A stretch of DNA of 9,321 nucleotides from Candidatus Forterrea sp. (GCA_020717885.1 DYDN01000034.1:1-9321); one strand, 5' to 3'; positions 1 through 6,696 are shown, counted from the stretch's first letter. Notes: generated by a model from the letters alone, not told the origin. Program-made: numbers and translations.

Positions 1-44
1 AAACAACACAAGAAAAGAAAAATTAGCTCGCTCTCATCCGCACC

Positions 45-377
45 TTAAAAGGCGCAGATTTCCCGCTCGACTACGTTAAACTCAGTCAAGAACGCCCCTC
101 TTCCTACCCCATCTTCAAGGACTTGTATTGTTGGCTTCCTTACAAGGTTTGTCACCCCGCTCGCCATATCACTCACATTTGTTCGCAGGAATTTTGAGAG
201 CGCGAAACTAAAGAAGGGAGAGTAGTGGTTTGCATAATTTCGACTATCATCCCAAACAACCCCAAGTTTGCGCCACTTCTCTTTTCCTGATACCGCAGCG
301 GTTTCTATTGCAAGTTTCTTCAAGTATCTCCGCCAGGATTTTTTTCTTTTTGCATTCCTCGCTTTTATTTTTTGCAT
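45..377 (-). CDS. Methyltransferase-like N-terminal fragment (truncated)
   Basis: A 110-residue product starting at ATG (375-377). The first third is very basic and rich in Lys and Arg. Residues about 84-98 read VLEDGVGRGAFLTEF, which resembles motif I, the glycine-rich SAM-binding loop of class I Rossmann methyltransferases. The frame stops about a dozen residues after that motif, whereas an active methyltransferase needs well over 100 more residues for the rest of the fold. Reading past the stop in the neighbouring frame adds only a handful of codons, so a single frameshift inside the window does not restore the enzyme. The gene lies 40 bp downstream of the DUF1846 gene on the same strand, across a run of ten A residues on the coding strand. 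It is probably a remnant or truncated gene. The motif assignment rests on one short match, so the family call is tentative. Confidence 0.45.
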   Translation of the reverse strand: MQKIKARNAKRKKSWRRYLKKLAIETAAVSGKEKWRKLGVVWDDSRNYANHYSPFFSFALSKFLRTNVSDMASGVTNLVRKPTIQVLEDGVGRGAFLTEFNVVEREICAF

Positions 378-417
378 GAAGTGTTCCGGCGTAAATGGCG
401 CGGTTTTTTTTTTCCAA

Positions 418-1509
418 TCACGCTCTCACTTCCGCTAGTCCAACTTTTTTTAATATTAATTTCATTCGTTCCAGAGTTTCATCACGATTTTTTCCTTTCA
501 AGTTATGTTTATAGAACTCATACCTTCGCATTACTTCTACTCTTCCAGCAGCACGGCATGTAGAATCCCCAATTATCCCCTTCTTCGCCATATTCATTCC
601 CATGTCAGTTGGTGAGTTGTACGAGTGCATGTAGTTCTCCGCAGGAACAATTCGTTTAATAATTCTCTTTAGTATGTAGAAGTTCTCAATATCGCGATTG
701 TAATTAATCGCTGTTATGTTGTAAGCCTTTTTGTGGCACTCATCAATCATGATTTTGTCCCCAATGTCCGCTGTCGCTGCTTCGTACGCAATGTTCACTG
801 GGTGAGTGATTGGCAAATTCCAAATTGGAAAAGTTTCAAGTTTCGCATACCCCGCGCTTACTCCTCGCTTGCTTTCCTGATACACTTGTGATAAGCACAC
901 AAACATTTTTCCAGAGTTCGCTCCCGCGCCAGTAACCCCAATAATTTTTTTCTCCGCAGGAATAAATTCCTGTGCAAGAAAGCCCTTTTCCCCAAACACT
1001 TTCTTCATTTCATTTGGGTAGCCGGCTATAGTGTGCGTAAAGTATAGCTTTCTTCCTAAGCGAGCAAGTTTTTTCTTGAATGCGAGCACCTTTTTTTGCC
1101 CAGAAAACCTTGTAGCAACAATTCCCACCACATGCACCCCTGCTTTTTCTAAAGCATTTGTTTCCTTAATCGCGAGTTCATCAAGGCTTAGTTTTGTATC
1201 ACTCCAGCTCCGCTTGTAAGTGAGTTCTCTTTCAAGTTCAATTGCGCTTATGCAGTAAAGCACCCCAATCTCTTTTCCAAGCGCCTTAAGTATTTTCATT
1301 TTGTTTTTTGGCTCATACCCCGGGAGCACTCGTGAAGCGTGCCCATCAAACGTAAGTCTTCCCCCAATTTCAAGATAGAGCTTATCAAACTTTGAAACCC
1401 TTTCGCGAATTGCCGCGAGCTGGGCTTTGAGGTATTTTGAGTTATCAAATCCTTTTTTCGTAGTCGACCCCGCAACCACACCAGAATTAGTTTTTGTTTC
1501 CACGAACAA
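418..1509 (-). CDS. DUF1846 / UPF0371 family protein, C-terminally short
   Basis: A 363-residue protein of the DUF1846 (UPF0371) family, which has known structures but no settled biochemical role. Recognisable conserved blocks are KLYLEIGGRL (43-52), HASRVLPGYEP (57-67), a P-loop-like GVTGAGANSGK (191-201), ETFPIWNLP (225-233) with THPVN (235-239), YEAATAD (242-248), YNRDIE (270-275) and SPTDMGMN (299-306). Bacterial members are usually about 500 residues. This one ends soon after the RRYEFYKH segment (329-336) and lacks the C-terminal third, with no frameshifted continuation downstream. The start is TTG at 1507-1509. A TATA-like box about 26 bp from the GTG at 1501-1503 makes a leaderless start at codon 3 equally possible. 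Family identity is secure from the number of conserved blocks; function is unknown. Most members known to me are bacterial, so acquisition by transfer is possible. Confidence 0.9.
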   Translation of the reverse strand: MFVETKTNSGVVAGSTTKKGFDNSKYLKAQLAAIRERVSKFDKLYLEIGGRLTFDGHASRVLPGYEPKNKMKILKALGKEIGVLYCISAIELERELTYKRSWSDTKLSLDELAIKETNALEKAGVHVVGIVATRFSGQKKVLAFKKKLARLGRKLYFTHTIAGYPNEMKKVFGEKGFLAQEFIPAEKKIIGVTGAGANSGKMFVCLSQVYQESKRGVSAGYAKLETFPIWNLPITHPVNIAYEAATADIGDKIMIDECHKKAYNITAINYNRDIENFYILKRIIKRIVPAENYMHSYNSPTDMGMNMAKKGIIGDSTCRAAGRVEVMRRYEFYKHNLKGKNRDETLERMKLILKKVGLAEVRA

Positions 1510-1525
1510 AGAAACGCTTAGGGAT

Positions 1526-1533
1526 TACTTAAA
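1526..1533 (-). promoter_or_regulatory. TATA-like box for the DUF1846 gene
   Basis: On the minus strand this reads TTTAAGTA. Its centre lies about 26 bp upstream of the GTG codon at 1501-1503, the spacing expected between an archaeal TATA box and the transcription start, which suggests a leaderless mRNA. A second AT-rich stretch (TTTAAA) lies farther upstream near 1574. Confidence 0.4.
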
Positions 1534-1549
1534 CCTTTTCCCAACCAGG

Positions 1550-1664
1550 GTTCTGTAGAAATCATACTTGCTTTTAAACTAGGTTTCCTTTTTTTGACAA
1601 ATCGGGTTTAATTCTTGCCACTTTTGCGAGAAAATTTAAGCTTTATATATCATTTCTACAGAAC
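1550..1664. repeat. 13-bp inverted repeat in a divergent promoter region
   Basis: GTTCTGTAGAAAT at 1550-1562 is repeated exactly in inverted orientation as ATTTCTACAGAAC at 1652-1664, about 90 bp apart. One mismatch then precedes further matching bases. A 9-bp direct repeat, AACGCTTAG, occurs at 1513-1521 and again at 1662-1670. All copies lie between the divergent DUF1846 and GIY-YIG genes. A TATA-like CTTTATATAT (1641-1650) abuts the right arm. These may be paired operator sites or the ends of a small element. Confidence 0.55.
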
Positions 1665-1705
1665 GCTTAGCCTAGATTCACTTCCAAAATTTGCCCACCC
1701 CAACC

Positions 1706-1715
1706 AAAATATATA
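1706..1715 (+). promoter_or_regulatory. TATA box for the GIY-YIG gene
   Basis: The sequence AAAATATATA is centred about 33 bp before the ATG at 1745, preceded by an A-rich BRE-like stretch. It predicts a transcript starting around 1738 with a leader of only a few bases. It therefore argues against the upstream TTG at 1691, which would lie before the transcription start. Confidence 0.6.
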
Positions 1716-1744
1716 CTTCCCCCAACTATACTTCCCTGATTGTA

Positions 1745-1984
1745 ATGAGTTTCTTTGTTTATTTCCTTGAGTGTAGTGATGGCTCTTATTATTGCGGTTA
1801 CACAAAAGATTTGGATAAGCGCCTCAAAAAGCATAATGAGGGGAGCGCAAGTAAGTATACGCGCGTAAGGCTTCCAGTTAAACTAATTTACTCCGAAGCC
1901 CAAAGCACCCAGCTCGGTGCAATGAGGAGAGAACTTGAGTTAAAGAAGTTGAGCAGGAAGAAGAAGGAAGCACTAATTTTTTGA
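1745..1984 (+). CDS. GIY-YIG domain protein (UPF0213/YhbQ-like)
   Basis: A 79-residue single-domain GIY-YIG protein. The two signature strands appear as VYF (5-7) and YCG (16-18), followed by the conserved Arg26 in DLDKRLKKHN, the basic segment SKYTR (36-40) and the metal-binding Glu63 in AMRRELELKKLSRKKKEAL. This order and length match the small YhbQ/UPF0213 group rather than UvrC or homing endonucleases. Such proteins are expected to be Mg-dependent DNA endonucleases, but the cellular role of this group is poorly defined. I chose ATG 1745 over TTG 1691 because the domain begins right after it and because the TATA box at 1706-1715 places the transcript start just upstream. The gene ends with TGA 9 bp before the stop of the convergent hypothetical gene. 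Confidence 0.9.
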   Translation: MSFFVYFLECSDGSYYCGYTKDLDKRLKKHNEGSASKYTRVRLPVKLIYSEAQSTQLGAMRRELELKKLSRKKKEALIF

Positions 1985-1993
1985 GAGAGTTAA

Positions 1994-2284
1994 TTACAGT
2001 GGCAGCAAATGGAGTTTTTCTATTTCATGTTCCACGTGTTTTAACACGTCCCCATATTTCTTAGTGCTTGTAGTGCGTAGTTCGGCTAAATCATATACCC
2101 CGTCAAAGTTTAGTATGTGTGCTTCTATTCTGCCGTTTGCCCCCACAACTGGTCTGAAGCAGTGGTCTTCAATAAAGAATCCGTTTGCATCAGCTATTCT
2201 TTGTTGCCTTAGCGCATCTCTGTAAAATTCCTTCATTTTTCTTCTCGCATCCGCTGAGTAGGTTTGCCAAAGTTCTTTTCGCAT
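1994..2284 (-). CDS. Hypothetical protein, probable C-terminal part of a frameshifted gene
   Basis: A 96-residue product that I do not recognise. It starts with a charged helix (about 1-32) followed by a segment with strand-like character, RPVVGANGRIEAHILNFDGV (44-63), and ends in a Lys/Glu-rich helix. Composition is protein-like throughout. The frame stays open for about 40 bp upstream of the ATG at 2282-2284, back to an A8 tract on the coding strand (2321-2328), although no standard start codon occurs there. The adjacent upstream gene overlaps it by 95 bp in another frame, which is too long for a normal operon overlap. Removing one base from the A8 tract would fuse the two frames into one protein of about 160 residues. 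It may be the C-terminal part of that gene or a separate overlapping gene. Confidence 0.55.
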   Translation of the reverse strand: MRKELWQTYSADARRKMKEFYRDALRQQRIADANGFFIEDHCFRPVVGANGRIEAHILNFDGVYDLAELRTTSTKKYGDVLKHVEHEIEKLHLLPL

Positions 2285-2477
2285 AGTCTTTATTGCACCA
2301 CATCCAATGAGATTTATTACTTTTTTTTCTGCTTGAAATAATTACTGGAACTTTCCCTTCGCTCTCCAAAAGTCTTACTGTGGAAGGAAGCCTTAACCCA
2401 AGTTTGTAAATTGTGTAATTTCTCAAGTTTTGCACGCATATACTCACTCTATTCCCCAAAACTAAGTGCTTTACCAA
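2190..2477 (-). CDS. Possible helix-turn-helix protein, frameshifted or overlapping
   Basis: A 95-residue frame starting at TTG (2475-2477). Residues about 23-43, IYKLGLRLPSTVRL followed by LESEGKVP, resemble a helix-turn-helix of the excisionase/MerR type, in which a recognition helix of the PSTVRRLE type is followed by EGKLP. The following SHWMWCNKDY could be the wing and next helix of such a domain, or could already be out of frame. The last 30 residues overlap the start of the next gene in a different frame. The gene is divergent from the helicase, with 56 bp between starts, so a DNA-binding product could regulate the helicase operon. The start is uncertain, since the only plausible TATA-like sequence (2489-2499) would place the transcript start inside the first codons. 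Function is inferred from one motif only. Confidence 0.4.
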   Translation of the reverse strand: MVKHLVLGNRVSICVQNLRNYTIYKLGLRLPSTVRLLESEGKVPVIISSRKKSNKSHWMWCNKDYAKRTLANLLSGCEKKNEGILQRCAKATKNS

Positions 2478-2490
2478 AAATACCTATTCT

Positions 2491-2527
2491 TTTAACTTTA
2501 TCCCCAGACAAAATTGTTCTTGGTGAG
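2491..2527 (+). promoter_or_regulatory. Promoter and Shine-Dalgarno of the helicase operon
   Basis: A weak TATA-like TTTAACTTTA (2491-2500) is followed by GGTGA (2522-2526), which is complementary to the 3' end of archaeal 16S rRNA. GGTGA lies 7 bases before the TTG at 2534 and decides that start, since no ATG or GTG in frame is nearby. The short divergent region must also carry the promoter of the minus-strand HTH-like gene. Confidence 0.5.
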
Positions 2528-2533
2528 TATTAG

Positions 2534-5146
2534 TTGAGTAGTCTTTACAAAGGGCCCGAGCTTAGGGGCTGGCAAGTGGAAGCCATTGGGGCGTGGGAGA
2601 AGCATAAAATAGGAATCATTCAGGCGGTGCCGGGCGCTGGTAAAACAATTCTTGCCGTGAAAATGATTACAAAAAAACTCGAGGAGAACCCCAACCTCAA
2701 AGTGCTTATTGTTTGCCCAAGACTCACACTAATTCAGCAGTGGATTGATACAATACATGAGTACTCAAATATTTTGCGCAAAGAAATCTATGAGGTTTCA
2801 AGTAATAACGAATCAAGGGCATATGTTTGCGCGCAGGATAAGATACAAAACTATAAAGTATTTATTTCCACTTTCCACCAGATTAAACAATTCTTTAATG
2901 AGTGCAAGTGGAAGAATCATGAATGGTTCCTCATTGTTGATGAGATGCATAACACAACGGAGAATTACAAATTCCCTAATGAACCAATAAAATACAAGCT
3001 TGGTCTCTCTGCTACTCCAAAGAAAAAAGGAAAGGGCGCGGATTTTAATCTGGGCGGAATTGTTTACACTTATACTTTCTCGCAGGCGCTCTCGGATAAA
3101 ATAATTCTTGATCCTGTAATCAAAATTGTCTTCTACTCCGTGAATAAACAGTTGTTCAAAAAAATTGATGGCGCAGAGCAAACAGTTGACTTGGTTGAGA
3201 GCGCGTATGATGATTTTCTCCCTGATGAGGGCATGGATAATATTGAGAAAATATTGAGTATGCCAACAAAAAAGAAAATGAAGAAGGATGAGCTTGAGGG
3301 GGCTGAAGAATTAAAACCAGAAGAGGAGCCTGATGTGTTCTCCTCAAAGAGCACGGATTTTGTCGGGATTACTAGAATACTTGAAGATAATTTTAATATT
3401 GGCAAAAAAAATAGTCTCCAAACACTTGTGTTTGTTAACAGGATAAAAAAAGCTGATTTGTTGAACAAAATGCTTGCGGAGCGCTTTTCGGAAAAAGTTT
3501 CGCACTCTTACCACTCAAAATCGGAGAAGTATAATACCAAGAATCACTTTAATGATTTAAAATCCCAATTCGCGGAAGGGAAATTTAATGTGCTAATTTC
3601 TGTTGGTACGCTTGGGGAGGGAATTGATTTTCCTTACGCTTCGCACGGAATAATTGCTAGTCCAATCTATAACCCGACTGCGTTTGTGCAAAAAGTCGGC
3701 AGGCTCCTTCGCTCATATAAGGATCACCGAAAAGCCGTGATTTACTATTATGTTCCCTCTGAATTAATCTCGCGCCTCTTAACTGATGAGAAAATTGAAC
3801 CCAATTATTTTAAATCAATAATTAAAATCGCTGATAAGAATGGGGATCTTTACTTCGTTGATAGAAAATCCCTGCATGAGGATAAGGGCTCGCTCTCTGA
3901 CCTCTTACTCCAAGGTTCCGCGTATGAAAGAAATGAGGATATTAAGCGAATAAAAGTCCCTTATGATTTGGATTCAATTATGCGTTTTTTTAAGCGCATA
4001 TATCCTGAGACCGCAAAGGACTTGAAGAAATTCTTCCCAAAAATGGAGGAAGAGACAGAGAAAAACGCGGAAGGAAAAAAAGGGGAAGAAGTTGAGGTTA
4101 AGAGCAAAGGCAAGAAAGGAAAAGCGAAAGCCGCTCCTGCAAAAATTGAACTTAAAGTTAAAAAAGAGCTTCATGAAGCGCCTCCTGAACCTGACGAAGC
4201 TAATTTGGACATTACTTCTGGCCCTAGTGAAGAGAAAGCTAAACCAATTGAATATGATTTTTCCCTTTTGCGCGAGGAACTCTCAAAGTATCACGCAATT
4301 ATGCTTACTTCCGCGCTTCACTTAGAGCAGAATCTTAAAGGAATTCTTTTGATTGAAAAGAAATTCGCGGGAAGAAAGTTTAAGGACTTTGATAATGTGA
4401 CTTTCTTTGTAAAAGAAGCACTAAGACAGAAAATAATTACTAAAATTAAGTATGGACAAGAGCTTGAGAAAATGGCTTCGGGTGATAAGTCAGTTCTTTC
4501 TCCTTCAGAACAGGAAATGCTTCGTAACATGGTTTCCGCTGAACTAAGCGATTTTTGCTCAAAACAAAAGGATTTGGAAAAAGTACTTACTTCACTTGCT
4601 TCCTCAATTGCTCTTCTTGAGAAGAACGCAAAATCAAAAAAGCACGAGGGCGCGGTAATGGAAGAGAGAATAACCGCAATGAATAGGATTGCCAAAACGT
4701 ATTTTGATTTACAATCCCTCTTCCTTGATGAACTTGAATTAAGTGATTTGGCTAAAGGTGTTTCAAGCAACGAGAAAAAGTTTTTCCTAACAATTGGTAA
4801 AGATATTTTCCTGACCAAACAAGTGGCTAGAAAGTTTTCTTATCCAGAGGACTTCGGGCTCTCAAGGTGGAGAGAAGAGAAAGAGGTTATTGCGCCAGTA
4901 ATACACCTCACCCCTACTGAAAAGTTCTGCAAACGCATAATGCACTTAATGGGAACAAAAGAGGGGAGTGTTTGTGCTATCACTGATTGGAATGCTTTAA
5001 AGAAAACTGTTTGCGAGGAACTAAAGATTTGCCCGCAAACTGATGAAGATGTTCTAAAAGAACTTGAGAGGCACAAGTTCGAACAGGAATTTTCATTCGA
5101 GAAATTATTCTTTGTAACCGAAGCGATTAAGAGAAAGAAAAAGTGA
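2534..5146 (+). CDS. SF2 DNA/RNA helicase (XPB/Ssl2-like) with long C-terminal extension
   Basis: An 870-residue protein starting at TTG. All SF2 helicase motifs are visible. A Q-motif-like LRGWQVEAI (10-18) precedes motif I AVPGAGKT (31-38). Then come motif Ia VLIVCPR (57-63), motif II DEMH (136-139), motif III SAT (159-161), motif IV-like LVFVNR (298-303), motif V GTLGEGIDFP (358-367) and motif VI QKVGRLLR (386-393). Overall this resembles COG1061-type (Ssl2/XPB) ATP-dependent translocases. An acidic/basic insertion lies at about 244-267. After the core (about 1-490) comes a Lys/Glu/Pro-rich disordered linker (about 503-572). The region from 573 to 870 is mainly helical, with a probable coiled coil near 660-740, and I do not recognise it. 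The stop overlaps the next start (GTGA), so the two products are probably translated together. Helicase activity is a confident inference; the biological role is open. Confidence 0.9.
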   Translation: MSSLYKGPELRGWQVEAIGAWEKHKIGIIQAVPGAGKTILAVKMITKKLEENPNLKVLIVCPRLTLIQQWIDTIHEYSNILRKEIYEVSSNNESRAYVCAQDKIQNYKVFISTFHQIKQFFNECKWKNHEWFLIVDEMHNTTENYKFPNEPIKYKLGLSATPKKKGKGADFNLGGIVYTYTFSQALSDKIILDPVIKIVFYSVNKQLFKKIDGAEQTVDLVESAYDDFLPDEGMDNIEKILSMPTKKKMKKDELEGAEELKPEEEPDVFSSKSTDFVGITRILEDNFNIGKKNSLQTLVFVNRIKKADLLNKMLAERFSEKVSHSYHSKSEKYNTKNHFNDLKSQFAEGKFNVLISVGTLGEGIDFPYASHGIIASPIYNPTAFVQKVGRLLRSYKDHRKAVIYYYVPSELISRLLTDEKIEPNYFKSIIKIADKNGDLYFVDRKSLHEDKGSLSDLLLQGSAYERNEDIKRIKVPYDLDSIMRFFKRIYPETAKDLKKFFPKMEEETEKNAEGKKGEEVEVKSKGKKGKAKAAPAKIELKVKKELHEAPPEPDEANLDITSGPSEEKAKPIEYDFSLLREELSKYHAIMLTSALHLEQNLKGILLIEKKFAGRKFKDFDNVTFFVKEALRQKIITKIKYGQELEKMASGDKSVLSPSEQEMLRNMVSAELSDFCSKQKDLEKVLTSLASSIALLEKNAKSKKHEGAVMEERITAMNRIAKTYFDLQSLFLDELELSDLAKGVSSNEKKFFLTIGKDIFLTKQVARKFSYPEDFGLSRWREEKEVIAPVIHLTPTEKFCKRIMHLMGTKEGSVCAITDWNALKKTVCEELKICPQTDEDVLKELERHKFEQEFSFEKLFFVTEAIKRKKK

Positions 5147-5889
5147 AAAGGAAACAATTATATTTTCAAACAAAGAAACTTCTTCTTATGAGACCTCCAA
5201 GATTTGGACCAAAGCCTACGTGTACGGATATTCAGAGATTTCGAAGAAATACGAGAGTATTTGAAAAAGTTTCTGCTTTGTCCAGAAATATAAAAGCAGA
5301 GAGCGCTAAATTAAAAGTTGAACAAATTGCGGATCTCGTTTTAAAGAAGATACCAATTGATTGGAGAATTGGGGTTGATAAGAAGCGGCTTTTTAAGCGA
5401 AGCGCTGAACAAGCAGCCATGGGAAGAAAACATATTGGGTGCCTTCATTGTTCTGAGAGATGTAATCTCGCAATAGGACTTCTTAACTCGTTAAAAGTTC
5501 CTTCCTGGCTTGCAAGAGAAGTTTTTTATAACGCGGAGAGAAAGAAGTGGGAAGTACATGATTATGTTGAAACAGTAGTTAAGGGAGAGGTACACACATT
5601 AGTATTTCACTCGCTAGAGAATGTTCTTGACAGTTACGCAGTTTTTGATGGCCCTTTTGAACGCATCCCTGTTGTCAAATCAAACGCAAAAAAATACAAA
5701 ACACTCCATTTCCGAGGAGCTGATTCACAACAAATTGGGGGAGTTAGCCACTGGAAACAATTTGAGCAATTCACCTCAAGGCTAAGAGAAAACCCTGCTA
5801 AGGAACTTGAGAAGAATAAACGTAGAGTACAATTAATGATTAAGGAAGGAATAATTCCTGAAGAAGTTGACTACCAAATACAAAACTAA
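5143..5889 (+). CDS. Transglutaminase-like fold protein (putative cysteine protease/amidohydrolase)
   Basis: A 248-residue protein starting at GTG, with its first four bases overlapping the helicase stop. The core looks like a transglutaminase-like domain. Cys103 sits in HCSERCNLAIGLLNSLKVPSW, the usual place of the nucleophile exactly 17 residues before the Pro of the GIPAR-like turn. His139 is in WEVHDYVE and Asp169 is in YAVFDGPF. Together these give the Cys-His-Asp triad of papain-like transglutaminases, peptide N-glycanases and related proteases. Two more Cys (100, 107) flank the nucleophile and could bind metal. The first 90 residues are basic and helical, and the C-terminal 60 are charged helix. 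No signal peptide is present, so it should act in the cytoplasm. Met16 is an alternative start, but the overlap favours GTG. Coupling to the helicase suggests a shared complex or pathway. Confidence 0.75.
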   Translation: MKRKQLYFQTKKLLLMRPPRFGPKPTCTDIQRFRRNTRVFEKVSALSRNIKAESAKLKVEQIADLVLKKIPIDWRIGVDKKRLFKRSAEQAAMGRKHIGCLHCSERCNLAIGLLNSLKVPSWLAREVFYNAERKKWEVHDYVETVVKGEVHTLVFHSLENVLDSYAVFDGPFERIPVVKSNAKKYKTLHFRGADSQQIGGVSHWKQFEQFTSRLRENPAKELEKNKRRVQLMIKEGIIPEEVDYQIQN

Positions 5890-6302
5890 ATCAAACCAGT
5901 TTTCAAAAGTAATTCCTTTGTGTTTATTACCCGTATTTTTCGTTGGCATTTAAGCGCCTTATCTTCAGACCAAAGCACCGCATTAAGCGAAAGACAAGCA
6001 GCAATGAACATTGCATCATCCGGATCAATTGATTCAACAATCAAAATCGCTTCTTTCTTTTTTGACTCAAGCTCGGTAAAGGGCACTATTTTTACTCTCC
6101 CCAAAAGCATGGAAAGTAACTCGTTAAACTCTTTCTCGTAAAGTCCAGATTTTTTTAATAACTCTTCTTTATGTTCTTCAAGTTCCTCAAAAACAGCATA
6201 TGGTAAAAAGAGTTCATCCTCAATGAGAAGCAATACTCTTCGCGTAGTAGACTCCCTTAATAGGGCGGAGAACAAAATATTTGAGTCAAGCACTATTTTC
6301 AT
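5886..6302 (-). CDS. PIN-domain ribonuclease toxin (VapC-like)
   Basis: A 138-residue PIN-domain protein. The acidic residues expected of the active site are present: Asp6 in IVLDSNIL, Glu39/Glu40 in VFEELEEH, Asp95/Asp96 in DPDDAMFIAACL, and Asp114 in WSEDKAL. Proteins of this kind bind Mg or Mn and cut RNA; as toxins they typically cut tRNA or rRNA until held by the partner antitoxin. The ATG at 6300-6302 overlaps the upstream antitoxin-like gene by 17 bp, the usual order and coupling of vapBC operons. The stop overlaps the end of the convergent transglutaminase-like gene by 4 bp. All acidic positions are intact, so the enzyme could be active. A housekeeping PIN nuclease is less likely given the small partner gene. 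Confidence 0.85.
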   Translation of the reverse strand: MKIVLDSNILFSALLRESTTRRVLLLIEDELFLPYAVFEELEEHKEELLKKSGLYEKEFNELLSMLLGRVKIVPFTELESKKKEAILIVESIDPDDAMFIAACLSLNAVLWSEDKALKCQRKIRVINTKELLLKTGLI

Positions 6303-6519
6303 TCAAAAACCTTTTGGCTGCAAGGGCTTTGATTTTTCTGCCGAACTCCCGCACATCCTTCTCAGTCAATTGGCTTTTATTTGCTATTTCATCAGCCACG
6401 CTAAGCATCTGAAGCTTTTGAATTATGGCTTTTCTCGCGACTTCACTCCACTTAACCTCAGGAAACTTTTTCATTTCTTCACGTATTTCCTTTGGCAAAG
6501 ATAAAGTCATGTTAACCAT
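6286..6519 (-). CDS. VapB-like antitoxin (ribbon-helix-helix type)
   Basis: A 77-residue product from the ATG at 6517-6519. The N-terminal strand MTLSLPKEI followed by a helix REEMKKFPEVKWSEVARKAI is typical of archaeal ribbon-helix-helix antitoxins that bind their own operator as dimers. The C-terminal half (QLTEKDVREFGRKIKALAAKRF) would wrap around the toxin. It overlaps the PIN toxin start by 17 bp. The start is uncertain. An in-frame ATG at 6565-6567 has a strong GGAGGG six bases upstream and would add 16 residues with a Cys-rich, non-family-like sequence. The domain alignment favours 6519, and the ribosome binding site favours 6567. Two candidate TATA boxes (6549-6556 and 6660-6667) would serve one start each. 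Confidence 0.8.
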   Translation of the reverse strand: MVNMTLSLPKEIREEMKKFPEVKWSEVARKAIIQKLQMLSVADEIANKSQLTEKDVREFGRKIKALAAKRFLNENSA

Positions 6520-6659
6520 AACACCACACATAAGTATGTGCCAACACTTATTTAACTTTTTCGGCATACCTGTCCCTCCAGAAGAACACCCACTTTTTAG
6601 TGCTTTAATATCTTTCTGAAGTGTGCCGGTAGTCCAAACTAGTTCAATTCGCAACCAGA

Positions 6660-6667
6660 ATATATAG
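6660..6667 (-). promoter_or_regulatory. TATA box upstream of the vapBC-like operon
   Basis: On the minus strand it reads CTATATAT. It predicts a transcript start near 6637 and therefore a leader of about 70 bases to the GGAGGG-preceded ATG at 6567, or about 120 bases to the ATG at 6519. It is the best TATA match upstream of the pair, though a nearer AT-rich box (6549-6556) also exists. Confidence 0.45.
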
Positions 6668-6696
6668 AGAGAACTTGCTTAAACTAATAAAAAACT

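Noticed and set aside
1691..1744. Upstream TTG start that would extend the GIY-YIG protein by 18 residues
   Set aside because: It lies before the TATA box at 1706-1715, and the added residues are not part of the domain.
4318..4818. A 166-residue open frame on the minus strand, antisense to the helicase C-terminal region
   Set aside because: Its composition is Ser/Phe-rich as expected from the reverse complement of a Lys/Glu-rich coding region, and it has no recognisable motif.
6620..6659. tRNA-like 3' end (TTCAATT loop followed by ACCA)
   Set aside because: The bases flanking the loop do not pair as a T-stem, and no D or anticodon arm is found upstream.
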